A stretch of 25,961 nucleotides of DNA from Lachnospiraceae bacterium (GTDB taxonomy: Bacteria; Bacillota; Clostridia; Lachnospirales; Lachnospiraceae). The stretch covers positions 1 through 25,961 of the forward strand of contig CAAFJI010000239.1 in NCBI GenBank assembly GCA_900763175.1. Direction: 5' to 3'. The notes under the pieces were generated by a model. That model was not told where the DNA came from, did no database searches, and was given only the letters and a program-made list of their open reading frames with translations. Shown here one piece after another: positions 7,156 to 13,243 of this stretch (its first letter is position 1; every line of letters starts with the position of its first letter). The translations under genes were made by a program, and so were the position numbers.

Positions 7156-7629
7156 CTATGCCTGGCATTTCGACCTTGTCATCTCAATGCTTTCGATATC
7201 CTGATCTGCGATATAGCCCATGTTTTTAAGTCCCGCCTTTACAACCTGTCTCCAGATTTCCGAAGGTAATTTACAGACAGTATCATCACTAAGTCTGACT
7301 GTACAGCCATTCTCCTGGCAGCATTTCTCGCATCCGGATATGCGATACATATTTTTACGACTGATGGCACCTATCCTTTCCAGCATATTTACCATACGGT
7401 AGATTGTAGCCGGCCCAATGTTACGATCCTTCTCCTGAACCTTATAGTAAATCTCCTTACAGCAGGAACACTCCTCTTCCAGAATGATATCGAGAATCAT
7501 CTGACGTTGTCTTGTTATCCGGCACCCCTGTTCTCGCAGTCTTTCCAGGATCATATTTTTTTGCATTTTGGTACGCTGATATGCTTCATTTTCCTGATGT
7601 ACTTTTTCTTTTCCTGCTGTTTCCCTCAT
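7156..7629 (-). CDS. Fur-family regulator, Cys-rich and without His ligands
   Basis: This is a 157-residue transcription regulator. The winged-helix DNA-binding half is clear: MILERLREQGCRITRQRQMILDII (26-49) and the recognition helix region NIGPATIYRMVNMLERIGAI (70-89). The C-terminal half is short and atypical. The histidine-rich metal motif of Fur, Zur and PerR is absent; the only His is H11. Instead there are ten cysteines (36, 54, 56, 57, 100, 103, 104, 109, 119, 155), including CEKCCQENGC. This suggests a thiolate-only zinc or other soft-metal site. Start choice is uncertain because AAGGAT is 12 bases from the ATG; a start at M22 is possible. It sits between feoB and the ATPase operon, each with its own promoter or terminator. 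Confidence 0.85.
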   Translation of the reverse strand: MRETAGKEKVHQENEAYQRTKMQKNMILERLREQGCRITRQRQMILDIILEEECSCCKEIYYKVQEKDRNIGPATIYRMVNMLERIGAISRKNMYRISGCEKCCQENGCTVRLSDDTVCKLPSEIWRQVVKAGLKNMGYIADQDIESIEMTRSKCQA

Positions 7630-7674
7630 GTTTCATCGCCATCCTTTTCTTGAACTATTTCTCTTTGTATTGTT

Positions 7675-7737
7675 CTGGAATTTTTATATAAACAGAAATC
7701 TTTCCCTTTTTGATTTCCCCTTATATAAAAATTCCAG
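7675..7737. promoter_or_regulatory. 17-bp perfect inverted repeat upstream of fur-like gene
   Basis: CTGGAATTTTTATATAA (7675-7691) and its exact complement (7721-7737) are separated by 29 bases. Both arms carry TATATA; with TTGATG 17 bases upstream, the distal arm gives a candidate -10 box for the regulator gene. The repeat may be a dimer-pair operator for autoregulation or an mRNA hairpin. Confidence 0.5.
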
Positions 7738-7763
7738 CCTGTATCATCAAAAGATACAGGCTG
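7735..7763 (-). terminator. feoB terminator
   Basis: The arms CAGCCTGTATC and GATACAGGCTG pair perfectly around a 7-base loop and are followed on the minus strand by GAATTTTTATA. The hairpin lies 25 bases after the feoB stop. Confidence 0.85.
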
Positions 7764-7787
7764 AAATATGTCTCACAAAGCCTTTAC

Positions 7788-9941
7788 TTACGCAATACTC
7801 TTTGTGTTTACTTTTAAGCTCTGACTCTCTTTATATGGTCTGAAGAGCAGGTACAGGAATGCTGCAACCAGAACGAAGGCAACAACTGTTCCGATTCCAA
7901 ATCCGCCGCCTGTAAGCAGTGTACCAATCTGATAAATACAAAGTGCAACAACATATGCAAGACCGCACTGATATCCGATTGCAAACCAGAACCACTTTGC
8001 ATTGTTCATCTCTCTCTTAATCGCACCCATAGCTGCGAAGCAAGGAGCACACAGAAGGTTGAATACCAGGAATCCATAAGCTGCAACAGGAGTCATTACC
8101 TGTGCAAGATTTCCCCAGATTTCAGCTCCGTCCTCTGCAACCTCAGCAAATCCAAAGAGCATACCGAATGTAGCAACAACGTTCTCTTTTGCAATAAGAC
8201 CGGTTACTGCTGCAACTGCCATTTTCCAGCCTTCTCCGGCTTTTGTCCAGCCAAGAGGAGCAAAAATCCAGGCAATTGCAGAACCAATCTTGGCAAGAAT
8301 ACTGTTATTCAGCTCTTCTACCATTCCGAAGGAACCACCTTCCCAGCCGAATCCCATAAGGAACCAAAGAACGATGGTGGAAAGGAGAATAATGGTACCG
8401 GCCTTCTTAATAAAGGACCAGCCTCTCTCCCACATACTTCTCAGAATATTGCCAACTGTTGGCCAGTGATATGCCGGAAGCTCCATAACAAATGGTGCCG
8501 GCTCGCCAGCGAACATTTTTGTTTTCTTGAGGATAATACCAGAGCAGATGATTGCTGCGATACCAACAAAGTAAGCACTTGTAGCTACCCATCCACTGTT
8601 ATTAAAGAATGCGCCTGCGATCATGGCGATGATCGGGAGCTTAGCACCACAAGGAACAAATGTTGTGGTCATGATTGTCATTTTACGGTCACGGTCATTC
8701 TCGATTGTACGGGAAGCCATAACTCCAGGAACACCGCATCCGGAACCGATCAGCATTGGGATGAAAGATTTTCCGGAAAGACCAAATTTACGGAAGATTC
8801 TGTCCATGATAAACGCTACACGAGCCATATATCCGCAAGACTCAAGGAATGCAAGGAACAGGAACAGAACCAGCATCTGTGGTACGAAACCAAGTACAGC
8901 ACCAACACCGGCAACAACACCGTCAAGAATCAGTCCCTGCAGCCATGCTGCGCAATTTACGGCTTCCAGAGCAGATTCAATTGCCGGAGGGATAATCTCC
9001 CCGAAAAGCACATCATTTGTCCAGTCTGTTACAATAGTTCCGACAGTAGTTACAGACACATAATAAACAAGCCACATTACAACTGCAAAAATCGGAAGTG
9101 CCAGCCATCTGTTGGTTACGATTCTATCAATCTTATCAGAGGTTGTAAGCTTCTTTCCTGTAGAGGATTTCGTATAGCACTGTCCAATAATGGAGGAAAT
9201 GTATACATAGCGCTCGTTTGTGATAATACTCTCTGTATCATCGTCGAATTTGTCTTCCAGAATTTTTACTTCACGGGATACATCCGGAACACTCTTCATC
9301 TGCTCAACAATCTTATCATCTTTCTCGATGAGTTTGATTGCAAAGAAACGTTTCTGGGCATCTGCAACAATTCCTGTCAGCTTTTCTTCAACAGTTTTAA
9401 TCACATCCTCAACATCCTGTGCAAACTCATGAACCGGAACAACCTTGTTCTTGCTCTGTGCAGCACTGATTGCTTTCTCAGCTGCTTTCATGATTCCGGT
9501 TCCCTTAAGAGCGGAAATCTCAACGACTTCGCAGCCAAGCTTTTTGCTTAATTTGTCAATATGTATTTTGTTTCCGGATTTCTGAACCAGATCCATCATG
9601 TTGATTGCCATAACTACCGGAATACCAAGCTCCATAATCTGCGTGGACAGATACAGGTTTCTCTCAAGGTTGGTTCCGTCAACAATGTTGATAATCGCAT
9701 CTGGCATCTCACCTATCAGGTAATTTCTGGCAACAACCTCTTCCAGAGTATATGGAGAAAGGGAATAAATACCAGGAAGATCCATGATGGTTACATCTTT
9801 GTGTCCCTTCAGCTTACCTTCTTTTTTCTCTACGGTTACACCAGGCCAGTTACCTACAAACTGGTTGGAACCGGTCAATGCATTGAATAATGTAGTCTTG
9901 CCACAGTTAGGATTACCTGCAAGTGCAATCTTAATAGACAT
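7788..9941 (-). CDS. feoB: ferrous iron transporter FeoB
   Basis: This is a 717-residue polytopic membrane protein that imports Fe(II). The N-terminal G domain shows G1 GNPNCGKT (9-16), G2 in GVTVEKKEG (34-42), G3 DLPG (54-57), G4 NMMD (114-117) and a G5-like SALKGTG (about 143). A helical GDI-like region follows. The gate and core membrane domain then contains GSGCGVPGVMASR and FVPCGAKLP, the two conserved Cys-containing Gate motifs. The frame remains open for 82 more codons upstream, but the chosen ATG (MSIKI) has AGGAGG 7 bases before it, and the extension contains the operator and terminator elements. It is transcribed after two feoA genes but has a terminator and an operator of its own in front. 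Confidence 0.97.
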   Translation of the reverse strand: MSIKIALAGNPNCGKTTLFNALTGSNQFVGNWPGVTVEKKEGKLKGHKDVTIMDLPGIYSLSPYTLEEVVARNYLIGEMPDAIINIVDGTNLERNLYLSTQIMELGIPVVMAINMMDLVQKSGNKIHIDKLSKKLGCEVVEISALKGTGIMKAAEKAISAAQSKNKVVPVHEFAQDVEDVIKTVEEKLTGIVADAQKRFFAIKLIEKDDKIVEQMKSVPDVSREVKILEDKFDDDTESIITNERYVYISSIIGQCYTKSSTGKKLTTSDKIDRIVTNRWLALPIFAVVMWLVYYVSVTTVGTIVTDWTNDVLFGEIIPPAIESALEAVNCAAWLQGLILDGVVAGVGAVLGFVPQMLVLFLFLAFLESCGYMARVAFIMDRIFRKFGLSGKSFIPMLIGSGCGVPGVMASRTIENDRDRKMTIMTTTFVPCGAKLPIIAMIAGAFFNNSGWVATSAYFVGIAAIICSGIILKKTKMFAGEPAPFVMELPAYHWPTVGNILRSMWERGWSFIKKAGTIILLSTIVLWFLMGFGWEGGSFGMVEELNNSILAKIGSAIAWIFAPLGWTKAGEGWKMAVAAVTGLIAKENVVATFGMLFGFAEVAEDGAEIWGNLAQVMTPVAAYGFLVFNLLCAPCFAAMGAIKREMNNAKWFWFAIGYQCGLAYVVALCIYQIGTLLTGGGFGIGTVVAFVLVAAFLYLLFRPYKESQSLKVNTKSIA

Positions 9942-10071
9942 TTCCATGCCTCCTCTTTCTTTCCAGATTTTCTTTTTTGATTCGGGCTTACCTGCCCTCT
10001 TTCCTTTCAGGTTATGCACCACTTTCGATTGTTGCAATCGGCTTTCATTTGTTAGTGCATATGTCTTGTTA

Positions 10072-10085
10072 TTAGCTTTCGCTAA
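10072..10085. promoter_or_regulatory. TTAG-N6-CTAA operator upstream of feoB
   Basis: TTAGCTTTCGCTAA has the same palindrome and spacing as the sites before feoA and DUF2325. On the minus strand a weak promoter TTTACT-N18-TAATAA spans it, with the operator in the spacer and -10 region. It suggests that feoB is also started separately from feoA. Confidence 0.65.
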
Positions 10086-10095
10086 CCAGTGTAGT

Positions 10096-10138
10096 AAAAA
10101 AAAATTGCCTATTCTTTCTGGAAGAAATATGCAATTTT
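10096..10138 (-). terminator. terminator-like hairpin between feoA and feoB
   Basis: On the minus strand AAAATTGC pairs with GCAATTTT, with an imperfect inner stem (TATTTCTT against AAAGAATA) and nine T following. It lies about 60 bases after the feoA stop. It probably reduces read-through from feoA into feoB. Confidence 0.65.
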
Positions 10139-10199
10139 CTGTGAGATACATTTCCCCGCATCCGCACAGCTTACTACCAGGGTTCAATTCGAGCAGCGA

Positions 10200-10421
10200 T
10201 TATTCTACCTCGATCATTTCTGCATCGACTTTTCTCAGAGACAGCTCGTAATCTCTTACAGTTACTTCAATAGGATCTCCAAGAGGTGCGACCTTACGTA
10301 CATAAATAGATACACCCTTCGTGATTCCCATATCCATGATACGTCTCTTTACAGGTCCCTCGCCATGCAGTCTTTTCACTGTGACAGTCTGGCCTACGCC
10401 TACTTGCCGTAATGTTTTCAT
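10200..10421 (-). CDS. feoA: FeoA-domain protein (second)
   Basis: This is a 73-residue cytoplasmic SH3-like protein that supports FeoB activity. The family pattern is complete: VGQTVTVKRLHGEGPVKRRIMDMGITKGVSIYVRKVAPLGDPIEVTVRDYELSLRK, with the RRIMDMG turn at about 26-32 and PLGDPIEV at about 46-53. The ribosome binding site AAGGAG is 9 bases before the ATG. It lies 24 bases after the other feoA, so the two are cotranscribed, and 258 bases before feoB. Confidence 0.95.
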   Translation of the reverse strand: MKTLRQVGVGQTVTVKRLHGEGPVKRRIMDMGITKGVSIYVRKVAPLGDPIEVTVRDYELSLRKVDAEMIEVE

Positions 10422-10445
10422 AATACTAGACTCCTTTTCTGGATT

Positions 10446-10658
10446 TCAGACCATGATCCGATTCGCCATATCTCTTCCAATGGCAACTCTGGAATCCTTA
10501 ACATTTACGATCAGGTTTCCGCCGATCTCACTTACAACGGTTACACTTGCACCCTGTACAAATCCAAGATTCTCGAGGAATTTACGGGTTTCCTCTTTAC
10601 CGCCGACCTTCTTGATCACCTGCGGCTCTCCTTCGTTTACCATTGATAACGGCATCAT
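10446..10658 (-). CDS. feoA: FeoA-domain protein (first)
   Basis: This is a 70-residue FeoA-like protein, more divergent than its neighbour. It keeps KFLENLGFVQGASVTVVSEIGGNLIVNVKDSRVAIGRDMANRI, the SH3-like core, but lacks the PLGDP loop. Tandem dissimilar FeoA proteins are common in clostridia and may act as a pair on FeoB. Two adjacent ATG codons are available; GGAAGG precedes both. It is the first gene of the feo cluster, under a promoter whose -10 box is inside a TTAG-N6-CTAA operator. Confidence 0.92.
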   Translation of the reverse strand: MMPLSMVNEGEPQVIKKVGGKEETRKFLENLGFVQGASVTVVSEIGGNLIVNVKDSRVAIGRDMANRIMV

Positions 10659-10719
10659 ATCATCCTTCCTTTTTACTCTTTAGAAACATCTACTTATCAT
10701 TATGCTTTTCTTACGTTGA

Positions 10720-10750
10720 TTAGTATATTCTAATTTCAATACGCTGTCAA
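10720..10750 (-). promoter_or_regulatory. feo promoter with operator on -10
   Basis: On the minus strand TTGACA (10745-10750), a 17-base spacer and TATACT (10722-10727) form a strong promoter. The -10 lies within TTAGAATATACTAA (10720-10733). The architecture is the same as at 4330-4360, including GC directly after TTGACA. Confidence 0.85.
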
Positions 10751-10848
10751 TAATTTATTTGCAATATTTTCTCATTTTTTCCAGAAGAATTTTATTTAAA
10801 TCCACTGTCATTTTCCAAAAACATTTCGGAAATCCCCGTAAATTGGGA

Positions 10849-10877
10849 TGGAAATATAAGGAAAATTTGTTTATAAT
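10849..10877 (+). promoter_or_regulatory. promoter of S66-family gene
   Basis: TGGAAA (10849-10854), 17 bases and TATAAT (10872-10877) precede the plus-strand S66 homologue. It diverges from the feo promoter. No TTAG-N6-CTAA box overlaps it. Confidence 0.65.
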
Positions 10878-10934
10878 AACAGAAATCGACTACTATTTTT
10901 ACAGGTACAGCTTTTGTTTGGAAAGGATTTTACT

Positions 10935-11819
10935 ATGAAACAGGGAAGTAAGATTGGTATTGTCTGTTGCTCTAACGGATTGAAACAGGAGCAGGCAGAT
11001 ACAATAAATATGTTAATCCGAATTTTGGAGGGTGCCGGCTTCGTGCCAGTACTTAGCCCTTTTCTTTATGAGGATGAGAATGGCTCTGCCGGCACTGCAA
11101 GAGACCGTGCCAGGGTGCTTATGGAATTTTACCAGGATGATTCCGTGGAAGAGATTTTCGATGTTTCCGGCGGAGATATGGCCAATGAAATTCTTCCCTA
11201 TCTGGATTTCCAGGTGATTTCCTATGGAAAAAAGCATTTCTGGGGCTACAGCGACCTCACCACTATTTTAAATGCCATTTATGCACGTACCGGAAAATCT
11301 TCTGTTCTTTACCAGGTGAAAAATCTAACCTGCGAACACAACCAGGAGCAGCTTACTGCGTTTCTTGGCACTACACTAGCCGGAACCTCTGCGCTTTATG
11401 ATTTTCCCTGTGAATTTCTCCAGGGCTCTCATATGGAAGGCATGGTTGTGGGAGGAAATATCCGCTGCCTTTTAAAGCTTGCGGGTACCCCCTACTGGCC
11501 AGATATGCGGGAAAAAATCCTGCTTCTGGAATCCTGGGGAGGAAAGGTCCCCCAGATGATTACTTACCTAAGCCAGCTGCAGCAGATCGGTGTTTTCAAA
11601 AGGGTGAACGGGATTCTTCTTGGTACCTTTACCCAGATGGAAAAAGAGGACTGCCAGCCGGATATGGCTCAGCTTGTGCTGAAATTTGCGGAGAAAAAAA
11701 CTCCTGTTGCACGCACAGCATTTATCGGGCATGGAACAGATTCTAAAGCAATCCGTATTGGGCATCACCTGAAGCTGTATTCCGGAGAGGCAAATGCCAG
11801 GATTTATAAAAGCTTGTAA
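10935..11819 (+). CDS. S66 LD-carboxypeptidase homologue, nucleophile missing
   Basis: This is a 294-residue cytoplasmic protein of the LD-carboxypeptidase/MccF family, which trims murein tetrapeptides or cleaves related amide bonds. The fold markers are GIVCCSNGL (8-16), SGGDMANEILPYLDF (78-92), FWGYSDLT (102-109), LLLESWGG (196-203) and IGHG (264-267). In active members the nucleophile Ser follows GGYG or GGxN. Here the aligned residue is A83 in GGDMAN, while the Glu (E199) and His (H266) of the triad remain. It may be a pseudoenzyme or use another mechanism. An upstream TTG in frame (10914) is rejected because GGAAAGGA is 7 bases before the ATG at 10935. It is the only clear plus-strand gene. 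Confidence 0.88.
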   Translation: MKQGSKIGIVCCSNGLKQEQADTINMLIRILEGAGFVPVLSPFLYEDENGSAGTARDRARVLMEFYQDDSVEEIFDVSGGDMANEILPYLDFQVISYGKKHFWGYSDLTTILNAIYARTGKSSVLYQVKNLTCEHNQEQLTAFLGTTLAGTSALYDFPCEFLQGSHMEGMVVGGNIRCLLKLAGTPYWPDMREKILLLESWGGKVPQMITYLSQLQQIGVFKRVNGILLGTFTQMEKEDCQPDMAQLVLKFAEKKTPVARTAFIGHGTDSKAIRIGHHLKLYSGEANARIYKSL

Positions 11820-11860
11820 CAGAAAAGTGGATTCTGCAGCATAGTTTCCTGATATAACAA

Positions 11861-11895
11861 CAGGCAGGAAATACCCAAAAGGGTTTTCCTGCCTG
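11861..11895. terminator. bidirectional terminator between convergent genes
   Basis: CAGGCAGGAAA and TTTCCTGCCTG pair, with ACCC-AAAA-GGGT at the tip. It lies 41 bases after the S66 stop and 22 bases after the malic enzyme stop, so it can serve both. The T-tracts are weak. Confidence 0.7.
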
Positions 11896-11917
11896 CTTAC
11901 ACATTCTGACAAAAATA

Positions 11918-13090
11918 TCAGATTCTTGCCACTCCGCTCTTAATTGCAGCTTCTGCAGTTGCCTTTGCCACTGCATCCTTTACTCTGGAATCAAATGCAG
12001 CCGGAAGGATATAATCTGCACACAGCTCCTCATCGCTTACAAGACCTGCGATAGCATAAGCCGCCGCAATCTTCATTTCATCGTTAATATCAGATGCACG
12101 CACATCCAGTGCTCCACGGAAGATTCCAGGGAAGCACAGCACGTTGTTTACCTGATTCGGATAATCGGAGCGGCCTGTAGAAACCACAGCTGCGCCTGCC
12201 TCCTTTGCTTCCTCCGGGAAAATCTCCGGTGTGGGATTTGCGCAGGCAAAAATGATTGGATCTTTTGCCATGGTACGAACCATATCTGCAGTTAATGTGC
12301 CAGGTGCAGAAACACCGATAAATACATCTGCCCCCTTGATTACTTCACTTAAAGTACCTTTTTCATGGTTAGCATTTGTAATCTTCGCCATCTCTTCCTT
12401 AATTGGGTTCAATCCCTCACGACCTTCATAGATAGCACCCTTACGGTCTGTCATGATAACATTCTTAAGTCCCATGGAAATGAGAAGCTTAATAATAGCA
12501 ATTCCAGCAGCGCCCGCTCCGGAAGTGACGATCTTAATGTCCTCGATGTTCTTTCCAACAACCTTCAGGGCATTGATCACGCCTGCCAGTGTGATAACAG
12601 CAGTACCATGCTGATCATCATGGAAAATCGGAATGTCACAGCACTCTTTCAGCTTCTTCTCAATCTCAAAACATCTTGGTGCAGAAATATCCTCCAGGTT
12701 TACCCCGCCAAAGCTTCCTGCAAGAAGGCGTACTGTCTGAACGATCTCATCCACATCCTTACTGCGAACGCAAAGAGGAATGGCATCTACGTCTCCAAAC
12801 TCTTTAAACAAAACACACTTACCTTCCATAACCGGCATACCAGCTTCCGGGCCAATATCGCCAAGTCCCAGAACTGCAGTACCGTCTGTTACAACAGCAA
12901 CTGTATTCCAGCGTCTGGTAAGCTCATAGCTTTTATTAATATCTTTCTGAATTTCAAGGCAAGGCTGTGCAACACCTGGAGTATAAGCAAGGCTTAATGC
13001 ATCCTTGGAGTCTACCTTTGCTCTTGAAACAACTTCAATTTTCCCTTTTAACTCATAGTGCATTTTTAAGGATTCTTTTGCATAATCCAT
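11918..13090 (-). CDS. NAD(P)-dependent malic enzyme
   Basis: This is a 390-residue cytoplasmic enzyme that decarboxylates malate to pyruvate with reduction of NAD(P). The N-terminal domain carries the catalytic Tyr in LAYTPGVA (34-41), the Lys in MEGK (88-91), metal ligands in NLEDISAP (131-138), and FHDDQHGTA (156-164). The Rossmann loop GAGAAG is at 191-196. The length fits the short bacterial class. The frame is open 25 codons further upstream, but AAAAGGAG sits before the chosen ATG and the promoter lies inside the extension. It is monocistronic. Confidence 0.95.
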   Translation of the reverse strand: MDYAKESLKMHYELKGKIEVVSRAKVDSKDALSLAYTPGVAQPCLEIQKDINKSYELTRRWNTVAVVTDGTAVLGLGDIGPEAGMPVMEGKCVLFKEFGDVDAIPLCVRSKDVDEIVQTVRLLAGSFGGVNLEDISAPRCFEIEKKLKECCDIPIFHDDQHGTAVITLAGVINALKVVGKNIEDIKIVTSGAGAAGIAIIKLLISMGLKNVIMTDRKGAIYEGREGLNPIKEEMAKITNANHEKGTLSEVIKGADVFIGVSAPGTLTADMVRTMAKDPIIFACANPTPEIFPEEAKEAGAAVVSTGRSDYPNQVNNVLCFPGIFRGALDVRASDINDEMKIAAAYAIAGLVSDEELCADYILPAAFDSRVKDAVAKATAEAAIKSGVARI

Positions 13091-13138
13091 GTTCGTATCT
13101 CCTTTTAATAAGACTATCCACTTTGGGCTACATGAAAA

Positions 13139-13167
13139 AGTATATACGAAATCGTTCAAAATCACAA
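13139..13167 (-). promoter_or_regulatory. malic enzyme promoter
   Basis: On the minus strand TTGTGA (13162-13167), 17 bases and TATACT (13139-13144) lie about 50 bases before the start codon. Confidence 0.7.
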
Positions 13168-13204
13168 CGGTAAAACATGAATAAATCTCTCAATTAGATA
13201 TAAA

Positions 13205-13232
13205 CAAGCTCCCAGACAAGGCCAGGAGCTTG
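13205..13232 (-). terminator. terminator after FtsX-type permease
   Basis: CAAGCTCC and GGAGCTTG pair around a 12-base interior, followed on the minus strand by TTTATAT. It lies 12 bases after the permease stop. Confidence 0.65.
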
Positions 13233-13243
13233 AAGGCATTTCT

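Noticed and set aside
6997..7269. 90-codon plus-strand frame
   Set aside because: It is built from a repeat arm and the antisense of the Fur-family gene; no start site signal.
8466..9551. 361-codon plus-strand open frame
   Set aside because: It lies wholly antisense to feoB, which has every FeoB motif. The product is low-complexity in character and has no recognisable domain.
9942..10187. 82-codon N-terminal extension of FeoB
   Set aside because: FeoB proteins begin just before the G1 motif. The extension overlaps a terminator hairpin and an operator, and the inner ATG has an ideal AGGAGG site.
13091..13165. 25-codon N-terminal extension of malic enzyme
   Set aside because: It contains the likely promoter, and the inner ATG is preceded by AAAAGGAG.
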